From assembly GCA_958298945.1 (NCBI GenBank), contig OY282607.1, forward strand, positions 90,837,270 through 90,901,269: a stretch of 64,000 nucleotides of DNA, given 5' to 3'. The translations under genes were made by a program, and so were the position numbers. Shown one piece after another: positions 1-12,464 of the stretch (position 1 is its first letter; each line of letters opens with the position of its first letter). The notes under the pieces are model-generated. The model was not told the origin of the DNA. It saw nothing but the letters and a program-made list of their open reading frames with translations, and made no database searches. Origin of the DNA: Atherix ibis. Lineage: Eukaryota; Arthropoda; Insecta; Diptera; Athericidae.

Positions 1-1600
1 TTTTGCACAGTTATCATAAAAATTGTTTTAGGAACGCCATCTTTTGTCTCTTTAGACTCTGAATAATCATAAAAATTGCAACAGAAAAATTATTGATCAC
101 CGCTATCTCTTGGCCATTTAAAATTTTTTCTTTGAATAATCATAAAAATCGAACAACACATTTTTATTTACAATATCAGAGCCATTTTTTGTCAATTTAG
201 TAATCATAAAAATTGCTTTAAAAATTGGTTTATGAACGCCATCTTTTGTCAATTTACACTTTCACCTTTGAATATTCGTAGAAATTACAAAAAAAAACTA
301 CTTCCATCATCGCCATCTTTGGTGCATTTAGAGTTTTACTGTCCACTTAGAAAAATTGTAAAAAACAATTTTTAATCAGCGCCATCTTTTGTCTAGTTGT
401 CATAAAAATTGCATAAAAAATGGTTCTATGAGCGCCATCTTTTGTCTTTTTAAACTACGAATAATCATAAAAATTGCAACAAAAAAATAATTGATCAGGC
501 CATTCAGAATTTTCTCTTTGAATAATCATAAAAATTGCACAAAAAATTGATTTGTGAGCGCCATCTTTTGTCCATTTACAATTTCACCTTTCAATATTCA
601 AATAATTTTTTTTATGAGACTTTGACCTTCCACTTATTATGAAAATTGCAACAGAAATTTTATTTCATCAGCGCCATCTTTTGTTCCTTTTTTGCTTCTT
701 CTTCAAATAATCTTAAAATAACATTTTTGATCGCCATCTTTTGTCTCTTTAAACTCTAAACTTTGCATATTCAGAAAAATTGCAAAACAAATTCCTATCA
801 GCGCCATCTCTTGGCCATTTAGACTTTTCTCTCTGAGTCATCATAAAAATTGCACAAAAAAAATTCCTTTTTCGGCCATCTTTTGCGCATTAATACTTTT
901 ACTTTTGAATAATCATTCAAAATATTGCAAAAATAATATCTTTATGAGCACCTTCGTTCGTCTATTTAGATTTTAACATTTCAGTTATTATAAAAATTGC
1001 AAAAGAAATTTTTTTTCTTATTCAAATAATCATGAAACTTGGTTTATGATCGCCATCTTTTGTCTGTTTAAACTCTGACCTTTTAATATTCATAAAAATT
1101 AAAAAAAAAAAAAATCCCATCAGCGCCATCCTTGGTCCATTTCGACTTTTACCTCTCAGCTATCATAGAAATTAGAAAAAAAAATTATTGCTTAGCGCCA
1201 TCTCTTGGCCATTTACACTTTTCTCTCGGAATCATCATAAAAATTGCAAAAAAAATTCCTTTTTCTGCCATCTTTTGCCCATTAATACTTTTACTTTTGA
1301 ATAATCATTCAAAATATTGCAAAAATAATTTTTTTATGAGCACCATCGTTCGTCTATTTAGACTTAAACATTTGAGTTATTATAAAAATTGCAAAAGAAA
1401 TTATTTTTCTTATTCAAATAATTGGTTTGTGATCGCCATCGTTCGTCTACTTAGACTCTGACCTTTAGAATATTCATAAAAATTGCACACAAAAAAATTA
1501 CCATCAACGCCATCTTTGGTCCATTTAGATTTTCACCTCTCAGCTGTTATAGAAATTACAAAAAAAAATTACTCAGCGCCATCTTTTGCCAATTGACCAA
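1..1600. repeat. Degenerate minisatellite, ~72-bp unit (array A)
   Basis: About twenty degenerate tandem units run from the window edge to roughly 1600. Each carries a core like GCGCCATCTTTTGTC, then a TTTAGACTTT-like stretch, then GAATAATCATAAAAATTGCA and an A-rich tail. Cores are seen near 35, 238, 315, 380, 434, 560, 672, 733, 804, 1050, 1125, 1197, 1268, 1436, 1510 and 1580, giving an average spacing of about 72 bases. The array continues past the left edge. It has no convincing open frame. The reverse complement of the core, CAAAAGATGGCGC, resembles YY1/Pho and insect CTCF consensus sites. Confidence 0.85.
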
Positions 1601-4369
1601 ATCGAAAATTTCAACAACAATTTGGTCGTTTTTTTAACAATATAATCTTCTCTTATTTCTTGATGTTTAAAATGATCTAAATTATAATATTACTAAACTA
1701 AAAGAATATAAAATAAAATAATAAACCAACAAGTTTGCTTATAAAATATTTTCATCCAAATTGAATTTGAAGAAGAAAATTTGAATAGTCTTTGAGAGAA
1801 GAAAATATTTTTTTTATTTAAACTTTTCTACTTACTAAGTAACCTGAAATCCTTGATGATTTTCTTCTGAAGCATACCTTCTCTTCTGTCGCCTCCTGAA
1901 CGAATCGTGAATAAAAGTTTTGCAAAAAACGATTACGTCTAGTCGGATTGACGTCTTTTGTAATTGCATACGCTTTCATATTTTATTAACGATGAAAATA
2001 TGTTGACTTGACACTGCCATAAATAACTCAACTTTTCGTTAGCAGAGAAATTTCTTCGAAAAACTCCTAGTGTGCACACTCAATCTATTACGTATGCACC
2101 CCTAGAAAAGTTCCGTGAATCTAATCAAAGTTGGAAGTCTTTTGTGTATGCTTACGAATAATATTGCACAAAATTTCCAAAGCAGAAAATCTCCAGATTA
2201 CGTTCCCTATAAGCCACTACTCACCCTCCGCCCGCCCTCTTCCGTGGGTTCTATCTTATCAGTACGAAAGCAACGATGGATACGAACGAAAGCACTGATA
2301 GTATACGACAGCTGTTCACTTGTCGAAATTTTGGATAATTTCCATAAATACAAATAAATTGCGAACGTTGGGGAGGGGTGGGGGGGGGGGTTGGTTTGGG
2401 TTAATGGTAGTAGAGTTGAGCATTTGAGAATTTCGCCTTCGTCCATGCTCGTCCAACGCGTAGATGCGAAGTCCAAACTCAATTGGAGATATCGGAAAAT
2501 TGCTTTCCAGGAAGAGACTATCTTGAAAAGATTCAATTCGATTCGGAATTAATTCAGTCCAAGTGCCACAGTGACATGAAGTTCGTATCAGGCTAACAGG
2601 AAAATCCTATCTGCTCCGATAAATCTAACATGTTCGTTCGATTCGGTTACGGCTATACTACTTCCCTCATGGCGGCTGGCGGGGATCGGACATGATTCAA
2701 GACAAGTGCCACTATAAGAAATAAGGTGATGGAAGTACTCCAAAGAATAGCAAGAGTAAGAAGAGTCTTCTTCTGCGGTCGAATGGTAAAGTGTCTTAAG
2801 AAGCTTTCGACAGAGGATGATGACGGAAGAGCCCTCTAGGATTTGATAAACGACACAGCAACTGAAGTGAGTGTGTGTCTCTATTAAATACGACAAGACA
2901 CGATTGGTGGGCTACACGATGAATAATACGTCAACATCTTGAATGGATGAATACCATAACTTTATCCCGAAGAGGTTGTGGGAGGGGGATTCAACCACTA
3001 GACGGGAGACGAAGAAATTGAGTTAACGTAACCGAAACCATATCACCGCAAATATAGCTCATCCGTGTTTGTTCATTCTGCCCCTCTCTGACTTGCTGTC
3101 TCCTCCGCCACTGCCATCCAATAGAAAGATTTTCGTCCGCACTTATCGGTCGGTCGTATATTCAAAGTCGTTTATCTTTTCCTGTTCGACAAAAATCTTT
3201 GGAAATCTTTCGATTGCGAAGTGATCTGTGAACGTAAAGCAATTTACCGGAAATAGGAAAGAGATTAAATGGTCCAGATTTGCGCAGTTCAAGCTTTTAT
3301 CACGTCGTTCCACTTGCGAAGTTATTGACTGAACAGGTCAGGATGGAGCAAGTGGTTTGCAAAGGATTCTTATCGCTTTTTATGTTCGAGGGAATACGAG
3401 TAACTCGCTTGCTGTGGCGGAGATTTCCAGATACCAAAAGGACTCTATGCTGGTTTACGGTTGGTTTCTTTGCGTTCAATTCTTATCGTTTCGTTAACAA
3501 CTTTTGTAGACTGAATTCTCATTGAACGCCTAATGAAGTTAGTTTCCATCTTATTTCTATCCAACAAACTTTGACCAAATAACTGGGAATACACGGAACA
3601 GTGTAATGTGCACACCAACCCAGTCTCTTTGCGTATAGATAATTATCTACTTCGCTAATGGAAAATGAGTGTGTGCCCTGAGTTTCTGAGAGTGTGTTTG
3701 AAGCATTTACAGCTCTTAACCATGACAGGCTTTCGTATAGGCCTATGGGGAGCTATAAGAAGCTGTGAATCCGATTTCAAAGAACGCTTACTCCTCTGGA
3801 GAGCAATTGAATTATTTCCAAGTGCTCTAAAGCGCTACACATCCAAAATTGCTTATAAGTGATTTTTAAACCGCAAATTGAAAATGGCACAAGAGCCCTT
3901 CGGAGAAAAGACGAACCCTTCCTTTACGGCAATGGTTTGGTCAAAGTTTCATTTAACAAAACCAGTCAATTTGGGCGCTGACTGTGGTCTGGTTAGTTGG
4001 TATTCGTTATTGAAAGTCCGTAATTTAATTGTGGTCATACTAGAATTTTTTTCCAATAATTTTTATGTATTTTTTAAAGTTGTTTGGAGTTTTTTTTTAA
4101 AGAATTTTTTCTAATATTTTTACAAGTACTTTTGCGGTTAATAATCATAAAATTTAAATTGATTTTTATTACATTTAAAATGTAATTTTTTTCGATAAGT
4201 CATTTGCTATTCTTTTATTCTTCTTTTTTTCTAAATGATTAATATGAAAAAAAAAGTCAAAAATGTTTAATCAAAATTTTTCTGTGACAAAAAATTTTTT
4301 AATTTTGTTATTTTCGCCCAAGAAAAAGTCTATAATTTCGTATTGACAGAAAAATTTGTTTACAACTTA
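1601..4369. other. Mostly unique sequence, no supported gene
   Basis: This is higher-complexity DNA than its neighbours, particularly 1850-3530. Short open frames up to about 100 codons exist on both strands, for example 2588-2896 minus, 3280-3525 plus and 3665-3862 plus. None shows a recognisable domain, and their lengths are expected by chance. A pyrimidine-rich then CGGTCGGTCG-containing stretch at 3080-3180 has a promoter or 5'UTR-like look but no decisive TATA/initiator pair. From about 4030 the sequence turns into AT-rich DNA leading into the next array. Confidence 0.5.
2369..2400 (+). other. G-rich tract with quadruplex potential
   Basis: The tract has four G runs, a G4, a G4, an eleven-G run and a final G3, separated by one to five bases. 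It stands out in AT-rich surroundings. The pattern meets the usual G-quadruplex motif. Function is unknown. Confidence 0.6.
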
Positions 4370-6090
4370 TTCTCACTAATCATAGATGGCGGTAGATTCG
4401 ATAGAAAATATATTTTTATTTAACATTTCCAATAGGAGCAGTTTATCTAAGATAACGTTCTGATTAGAAGGTTTCCATCAATTCCGATTTTCCGTAAACA
4501 TCACAGATAAGTATTTAATCCAATTTTTATATCATTAATAAGAATTTGCTAAATAATTTTCCAGTTTTCTTCTATAATTTTTTCAAGAAAAAGTTCATAA
4601 TTTCGTTAACAAATAAAAATTGTTTACTTCTTACTGTTAGTAATCATAGATGGCACTAGATTCGCTAGAAACTATCACTCAAACTTACTGTCATGCATAA
4701 AACGGTTCATGTCTCAGATAGTCATAGAATTTTTGACTTTTATAAATTCCCAAAAATAACGTAGATAATCTGTAAAATACCAGTTAAATATTTAGTCAAC
4801 ATTTTATATAATTAATAATAATTTTTTTTTTAATAATTTCCTTTTCTTCTTGTTTATTTATGCAAAGAAAAGGTCCATAATTTCGTAAATAAACACAATT
4901 TTTTACTTCTTACTGCAAGTAATCGTAGATGGCACTAGATTCGCTAGAAACTATCACTGAAACTTACCGAATTTGAGGGGATGTAGATGTCTTGCAAAAT
5001 ACTGTTTATGTCTAAGATAACATAATTATAGAATTTTTAAATTTTATAAATTCGTAAATTCAACACTGTTAAATATTTAGTCTAATTTTTATATCATTAA
5101 TAATATTTTTTAAATATTAATTTTCCTTGTTTTCTTATTTATTTTTGCCAAAAAAATTTCCATAATTTCGTAAATACACACAATCTTTTACTTCGTAATG
5201 CAAGTAATCATAGATGGCGCCAGATTCCTTAGAAACTATCACTCAAACCTACCGAATTTAAGGGGATGTAAATGTCATGAATAAAAGAGTTCATGTCTCA
5301 GCTAGTCATCGAATTTTTGGCTTTTATTAAATTCACAAAAAACAATGCAAACACCCTCCAAAACACCAGTTAAATATTTAATCAACATTTTATATCATTA
5401 ATAATAATTTTTTAAATAATTTCCTTTTTTTCTTGTTTATTTTTGCCAAGAAAAATTCCATATTTTCGTAAATAAACAAATTTTTTTATTATTTACTGTA
5501 AGTAATCATAGATGGTGCTGGTTTTGCTAGACACTATCACTTAAACTGACCGAATTTGAGGGGGAAGTAGATGTCATAGAAAATAAGGTTTTTGTCTAAG
5601 ATAATTATGGAAGTTTTGGCTTTTATAAATTCCCAAAAATAACGTAGATAATCTGTAAGACACCAGTTAAATATTTAATCAAAAATTTATGTCAATAATA
5701 ATACTTTTTCAAATAATTTCCTATTTTTTTTTATTATTTTTGACAAAAAAAAGTCCATATTTTCGTAAATAAACAAAAAAAAATAATTACTTTTTACTGT
5801 AAATAATCATAGATGGCGCTGAATTTGCTAGAAACTACCCGAATTTAAAAGGGAGTAGATGCATAATTCGGTTTTTGTGTAAGATATTCTGACTAAACCA
5901 TCGCCGATAGTGTGTAAAACCACCGATAAATTTTTCACCAAATTTTTTTGTGTCTAATAAGTTTTTTTCTCTCGAAAATTCCTTTTTTTCTTGTATACAA
6001 GAAAACGTTCATAATTTCGGACATAAACAAAAAATTTTTTTACTGCTTATTGTTATTATTAATAGATGGCGCTAGATTCGTAAGAAAGTA
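4370..6090. repeat. Tandem array, ~250-300-bp unit with TAGATGGCGCTAG core (array B)
   Basis: Seven degenerate units are marked by AATCATAGATGGCGCTAG-like cores whose AGATGG starts at 4384, 4648, 4927, 5212, 5510, 5810 and 6064. Spacings are 264, 279, 285, 298, 300 and 254. Shared landmarks after the core are AGAAACTATCACT, ACCGAATTTGAGGGGA, GTAGATGTCAT, TTCATGTCTAAGATA and TTGGCTTTTATAAATTC. A spacer follows with TTTTGCCAAGAAAAAGTCCATAATTTCGTA split over the unit end. No coding frame is conserved between units, so this is non-coding satellite-like DNA. Confidence 0.9.
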
Positions 6091-8299
6091 TGTCTTTTTA
6101 AAATATGCCCAATAAGAGAAATAATAGATTTCATGAGTAAATTGGGGTTTTTTTTTAAAAAAAAAAAAAACCCTGACATACAGCCGCTCATGGTATAGTT
6201 TGACGTTGCGGCCTTTGTATATTTTGGGTCGAGTAACATATAAATAAATCGTTGTATTAGATATAAATAATATTTTCACTTTCAAACTTTTACATTAGTT
6301 ATGAAATCGTTTTATGAACTGAAACCAAAACGACACTTTTCCTTTCTATAAGCAACCAAACAAATCGACGACATCTCAATTTACCGCCGCAATAATAGTA
6401 TGGCAGTATGGCGCTGAAGTCAGTAAAAGTAGGAGGTTTGTGTATAGAGTACGGCAGATGTCAGGTTGGTGTATAAGAAAACCACGGGAATATTCGTTTT
6501 AAAACTAATCCAAATGCTTCATAAAAACCTTATTTATTATAGAATCTCTTAAAATAAATTTTTAAATAATCGGAATTGCATTCATTCATAAATAGATAAT
6601 TTTTCTTATAAGAGAACAAAAGATTTTTCTCGACAAAAAGCCACACCAGAAACTATAGAAGATAGAAGATAATTGTAAAAACCATCATAAAGTGGGGTGT
6701 ATAAAAAAGTAAGAGGTCTTAACGATGAAAAAGTGTTAAAAAAAAAGAACAAAAGGACTGCTGTGCAGATTGCATTAAAATGTGTTGTTGACGCGCACAC
6801 GATGCACAGGGCAAAAACGAGCACTAATGGCGATTGCGATGACGATGCCGAAAAGGGGGATCAGCAATGGAGCTGCTGCTGATGGTGGCACTAGAACAGA
6901 TTTATGACTGAAAACATTTGTTCGCGCATTATTTATTATCCGGTTCCTGTGATATATTGTATCCTTGATGTAATATATTGTATACTGCTGCCTCTATAGT
7001 GTTAGGATAAATTTTTTATATGTTTTTATTGAGGGTTTTTTTGTGGCTTCTTCCTATTTATCCATTTAATTTTATTTCTTGCAAAAAACTTTATTACTTT
7101 AAAACGATTTACTCTGTGGCCACCAAACTGACTAATAACAACGATGAGTTACCATTTTCAAAAGAAGTTAATTTTGTTCCATAAGCGAATGGAATTTTTG
7201 TTGTTGTCAAAGGACACTTCTTCATATTCAGCAAAGCTTGGCTTAGTTATATTGTTTTCCTTTCATTTTTTTTTTTTTTTTTTTGTTGTTTTGTTACTAT
7301 TTTTATAATGTTTCATTGTTATTCATTTTTATTACTGTCAAGGATTTACCATTAATGCCATATTATATTTCTGACAATCCTGTGGTGGTTTTGTGTTTGA
7401 AAGGAGCGCATTAAAAGGCAGTCCTCTGGAGAGTATTTACGCTTCTAATATGCGATTGTAAGTGATATCATCTTAACAGAAGCAAAAAATGAAACACTTC
7501 TGGAACAGGGTGAGACGGTATTGTCAACATCCTTCCTAACTCCCCCTCTACCCTCGTTCATACATTTTCATTCTATTGTGTACATTTTCCTATTGACTTG
7601 GCAATTTCTTCCTTTCTATCGTCCTTATTTTTATTTTTATTACGATTTTTATTTTTATTATCACCATTTTACATAGTTTGTGGTATATTAACGGCTTTCC
7701 TTTTTTCTCTTTTTTTGAAGCCTAGCAGCAAAAAATTTTATTCATAAACTTCAAATGGAATTAAATTAATTTGCTGGAATTTTTGCATACATAATTTTCC
7801 ATTCATAAGATTTTCATGGTATTTTAAATCCTTATTTTTCGGTTAATTTGTATTGTTATACCAAGAATTATTTTTTTTATACTCAGTTAAATTTTATTTA
7901 ATTTATATAAAAAATATGCACATTTTTATTTTTATGTGAAATGTACTTAAAAGCTTTAAGGATAACAGTGGATTTTATTGTTGTTTTGAGGATTTAAATG
8001 TTAATAGTTGTAATTTTTTAAATGTTTATTCCTTCTAATTTACAAAAGCTTATTACCAAGTGGTATAAAAAGGATTTCATTTGAATTGTTCTATGAAAAT
8101 TTAAGGAGTTTTTCTTGTGATTTTTATAATTGGCACAATTAATTTCTGTGCAGAGTTTTTTTTTATTATTTAACAAACAAACAATTTTTTATAAATGGTG
8201 AAGGATGAGGTGGGGTTTGGGGGTTGTTAAAACAAGTCATGTCATTATTATTTTTTGAATAAAAAAAAAATAATTGAAAAAAAATCAATTTTCTTGCAT
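6091..8299. other. AT-rich, largely unique sequence without a supported gene
   Basis: This stretch contains poly-T and poly-A runs and only short chance open frames, for example 6697-6882 plus, which is lysine-rich and without a family. One isolated copy of the core TATGGCGCTGAAG lies near 6408. I see no RNA gene or transposon motif here. Confidence 0.5.
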
Positions 8300-8960
8300 T
8301 TTAAAAAATATTAATTTCTAAAAGGAATTCTTGTTTTTGACTCAAAAAATTCAATTTCTTTGCTCAAAAAAAATTCACTTCTCTCTTACTCTCGACAAGT
8401 TCAAGTTTGTCATTGAAAAAAAAATTCAATATTTTTATAGAAATGGTCAATTTTCTTTTTTAAAAAATTTTATTTTTACCCCAAAAAATTCAATTTCTTT
8501 GCTCAAAAAAAATTCACTTTTCACTCAAAAAGTGCATGTTTTTCAATGAAAAAAAAAAATTATAGAAAAAATTGAATTTTTATTTCTAAAAAAAGCTTTT
8601 AAAAAATTAATTTTTGCTAAAAAAAAATCACTTCTTTTACTCCAAAAAAAAAAAAAAATCCCTTTTCTCTTACTCAAAAAATTCTGATTTTTCAATGAAA
8701 AAAAAAACAATTTTTTTTGTTTGAAAAAGTTCAAATTTGTTTTACTAAAAAAACATTTAATTTTCTTTTCCTCGAAAAATTTAATTCATTTCTCAAAAAA
8801 CATTGTTTTTATTGCAAAAAATTCAGTTCGTTTGCTCAAAAAAAAATTCACTTTTCACTCAAAAAGTGCAAGTTGTTTTTATAAAAAAAATTATATTTTC
8901 TTTTTTTTTTAATTTCTCAAAAAAAAATTCACTCTCCTTTTACTCAAAAAAAAATTCTGG
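8300..8960. repeat. Low-complexity array of AAAAATTCA/TTCACTTTTCACTC units
   Basis: The array is built from phrases such as CAAAAAATTCAATTTC, TTTGCTCAAAAAAAATTCAC and TTTTCACTCAAAAAGTGCA. The phrase pair at about 8484-8560 recurs almost unchanged at 8814-8880, about 330 bases away, with shorter sub-units between. Long translated frames here are artefacts of A/T runs. The array ends abruptly at the truncated 3' side of the mariner remnant. Confidence 0.8.
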
Positions 8961-9500
8961 AAAATTTTATCGTAGCTCGTTGTGTTCCGTAGCGAGCTCC
9001 TGCGATGGTTTCATCCTATCACAACAGCTCATAATATACCAAGCGGAGCTGGTCCTACCAAATACATATATTGATGCAGCGCTCCCACGATTTTTTTCAC
9101 TTTGGATTATCGTAATGGATCCGCCAGTCACAACACAATGTAGAAAACCGTTCCTTTTTTGCTGTTGGAGAAGCCTATCGCTTCTCTTTGGATCATTACC
9201 AAGGCTTTCAAACGGTGGGAAATGGCTTGTTGAGTCACGTCCAATAAATCTGCAAGTTTTTGTTGTGGCGTTTGGCATGAATCGTCATCCAGTAATGCCT
9301 CCAATTCTGCGTCTTCAAACTTTTCCACGGGTCCGGGACGCTGCTTGTCTTCCACGTCGAAATCACCACTTTTGTAGCCTCATTATAAGTTTCTAAAATC
9401 ACTCGACGCACCTTAGCCGCAGATTTTTTCGAATTAAAGCCAAAAAGCGAAACTTTTCCCGTAAATAACGTTTATTTGTCTCAAAAATTTCCTCATTTTC
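8960..9500 (-). pseudogene. mariner transposase, 5' half, broken and 3'-truncated
   Basis: Reading the minus strand from about 9475, three frames together give a mariner (DD34D group) transposase. A leader resembling NKRYLREK comes first, then FNSKKSAAKVRRVILETYNE. A jump leads to GYKSGDFDVEDKQRPGP, followed by FEDAELEALLDDDSCQT and VTQQAISHRLKAL. These form the bipartite helix-turn-helix DNA-binding half. After a small deletion come LLQQQKRNGFLH and VVTG, and then SIYVFGRTSSAWYI near the linker to the catalytic core. The first catalytic Asp of the usual VTGDEKW motif is missing (VTGGS is seen), and the second and third catalytic regions are absent. Frameshifts, an internal deletion and loss of the whole C-terminal half make it non-functional. 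The break coincides with the neighbouring low-complexity array. Family assignment is firm; subfamily is not settled. Confidence 0.9.
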
Positions 9501-11800
9501 AAAAACAAAAAAATTTTTTGTGACGCTTGTTGATGCCAATAAACAGTTACAAATGCAATGATAAGGAATTGTTGCAACGAAAGCTTACAATTTGCCATTT
9601 CAGATCCAATATTTACCCCTGGCGCCATCTATTGGAAAACGGCAATTTCCCAATTTTGACAACTTTTTTTTTTAATTATTTTAACTATAAAAAATGTTGT
9701 CTTTTCAAAATTTTAATACTAATTTTTTTAAGAAAACCATAAATAATTATTAAAAAAAAAAATAAACTAGAAAAATTTGAAAAAAATTTAAAGAACTTTA
9801 AGCTTTTATGTAAACTATCAATTCTCAATACCAGCCAACCACCACACTTACTCTTTGTAACACTCGAAAAAAAATGAACAAAAAAAAAATAAGCAACCAG
9901 TTTCTATACAAAATATCTCCTTTAAAAAAAAAAATTAATTTTAATAAAAAGCACATAAAACATGATTATTTATTTATTTATGATAATTTTCTATTATATT
10001 TGATGCAAAATCATTAGTAATCAAAAATTTGTTTTTTTTTTTTAATTATTAAACAAGTTTAAAAAGAGATAATAATAAATCAACAAAAAACAAAAAAACT
10101 TAAAGCTTATGTAAAGTTATAATTCTCGAAACCCAATTTTTTTTCGATTGCTGTCAAATGGACAATAAAGAAGAAGAAGAGAAAAAAATCACTTATCAAG
10201 AAATTTTCGAAATGGTTATTTTGGCAACAATGTTATTCTACCAGACATAATCAATTCGATTTCAATTTATAATTAATTAATTATAAAACACCATTTAATC
10301 AGTTAAGTTTATTAATTGTTTTTTTTTTTTGTTATATTAAAGTGAATATTTTTTAAATCATTTTTTTTTGTTGAGAATATGCCATAGAAAATAATCATTA
10401 AGCGAACAAAATTTGATGCTATAATGCGTCAAAAATCTAAGAATTTATTCTAATGATTGGTGGTTTATTTCTTCCATTATTATTGTAGTTTTTTATTGTG
10501 TTTTATTTTTTCTCAAGTATTATTTAATTTTGTTGTGATGTTGCTTTTGTTAAATATTTACAAAATGAAGGATGAAAAATGGAGAATTTCAAATGGTTTG
10601 GGTTTGTCTTCTTGCCGATTGCCTGTCTTTTTATATTATTTTTTTAATTTATTTTTTCCCGTATTTCCTCTCTTCTCTTTTTTTTTTGTACTAGTCACCA
10701 TCACGTTCTGGTCTATTAGAAGAGAGTTGAAAAAAAATCTCTTCATTAAAGCTTATATCTGCTTGATTACAAATCAATGAACGTGTGTTTATGGTTTTTA
10801 TCACATCAAAAATGTTTTCTTATAAAAAACTTCGTATTCTTTTATACTCCAATTAGGTTTAGTAGCTTTTGTTAAAATGAAATTTGAACCAACAAATTTT
10901 CAGTATTTTCTTTCTTAATTCTCTTATTCTTTATTAACTTTTCGAATTCATTAATTTAAACCTTCATCAAACCTGTTGAATTATTCATTTCTGATCGGTT
11001 CTTTATTATTTTTCTTTTTTTTTCAATCGATTTTCTATCGATTCGATACGGATATAATTATAATGATTGATTCTAAAATTGATTACTTAATAATAGTGTG
11101 TTTATAGGTGCATAGTAAATAGGAAGAAATGATGTATCAAAAATGAAGAGAAGCAAAGAAAGAATTATTGTGAATCGAATAGGAATAATGCCTTTGTAAA
11201 TGGTTTAGAAAGAAAGAAAAAAAAAACACCCAATAAATAAAAAAATCTTTAAACTGTTTTCATTCTTTTGTAACGGATGATTTTTAACAAAATGAATTTA
11301 GTGGAATAGAAAAAGTCAAAAAAAAAATTCAACAAAATATTCACCACAAACATGTGGCAGAAAAGTAATAAATTCAACACTCAATTTACTTTTTGGATGA
11401 GCATAAAAAGCCCATAAAAAGCTCAACAAAAATACAATTAGCTGCTGCTGGCTAGCTACCACCAAAGAGATCTGAGCCAACAGCGTCAACTTTGGCGGCA
11501 ACAGACTATAAAATAAAAACTGATTTTTATAGATTATTTATATTTTCTTAGTCGTTTCTTTTTCTTAGTTTTTTTCTTTTTTTTTTGGTAGCTAATTGTT
11601 TCTCTTTTAACTTTGTTTTCAATGATTCTGTTCGAAAAATTCACTCTGGTAACACTGAATTTAATTATTTGAAAAAAAAACATTAAAATTTTTCGCAAAA
11701 AAAGGAATTTTTCTTGCCATTAGTTTTTATGGATTTATATCGTATCCCAATTTAGACGAAAGATTTGAATTTTGCATCATTTCTGCTGTTAAGTGCTGCC
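9501..11800. other. AT-rich sequence, no supported gene
   Basis: This is mainly A/T runs and short poly-T blocks. A single clear core CTGGCGCCATCTATTGG lies at about 9619-9635 and is not part of an array. A 107-codon frame at 10457-10780 is rich in F, L and Y because of local T-richness, and I do not regard it as a gene. Nothing else is recognisable. Confidence 0.5.
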
Positions 11801-12350
11801 AATGGAAGAAAAAAAACTGTCAGTGTGACAGCTGACAGTTCAGGATTATTAAAAATGGAGCGCATTAATTGTTGAGAAATCTTTTAAAAATAATGAAGCT
11901 TGAGCAGTAACAGTTTGCAATTTTTCTATAAAATATGATCTGAATAATGATTTAACTTCATCAACTGTAAAGAGAGTAATTAAAAATTTTAGGGATACTG
12001 GATACAATTAGTGATCTTTAACACTGTGGCCGTCTTTTAACCAGTCGTTCAACACTGTGTCAATTAGTGTTCTTAAATACTGTGGCCATCCTATCAATCA
12101 GTCGTTATCTCCGGGACGTTACTTTCGGCACCGTTGTCATGAATTAGACAGTTATTTGTGTCTAAATTACTAGGTATGGATGCGGACGACATGTGGTTTC
12201 AACAAAAAGGTACCTTATGCCATACAACCCGAGAAACAATTCAATTACTACATGAGTCAATTACTTCTTGTATGTATTTTCGAACACCCTTTACAAGGTT
12301 TAAGGGAAGAAATATTGGCGTTCCTTTTTTTTTTATTGTTATATATTTTT
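11800..12350 (+). pseudogene. Tc1/mariner-superfamily transposase, N-terminus and second catalytic block, internally deleted
   Basis: A possible start at 11855 (MERIN) is followed, after frameshifts, by an HTH-like stretch containing LTSSTVKRVIKNFRDTGY at about 11945-12005. This matches the paired-like DNA-binding domain of this transposase family. The first catalytic block is missing. After a decayed middle, MDADDMWFQQKG is seen from about 12177, then LCHTTRETIQLLHES. In family members the residue after MWFQQ is the second catalytic Asp; here it is Lys. The frame decays by about 12340. A 9-bp inverted repeat AACTGTCAG/CTGACAGTT at 11815-11840 precedes the start and recalls the palindromic leader of the other copies. 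Several internal stops make it inactive. Confidence 0.8.
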
Positions 12351-12464
12351 TTTATGAAATATTAATTAATGCTAAATATTGGTAGAAAATATTTATATAA
12401 AAAAAATGTAGGTAAAAAAAGAAATTGAAATAAAACCTTAGATGGCGAGCTAAAAATTCCCATA

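Noticed and set aside
1..1600. Could the regular repeats be a CRISPR array?
   Set aside because: Repeat and spacer are not separable, units are degenerate throughout, and the setting is eukaryotic with no cas genes.
3665..4114. Two adjacent short frames (MSVCPEFL.. and MKMAQEPF..)
   Set aside because: No family; the second runs into an AT-rich hydrophobic tail, and there is no link between the frames.
8803..9396. 197-codon plus-strand open frame
   Set aside because: Its first part is the AAAAATTCA array and its second part is antisense to the mariner remnant. The peptide has no domain.
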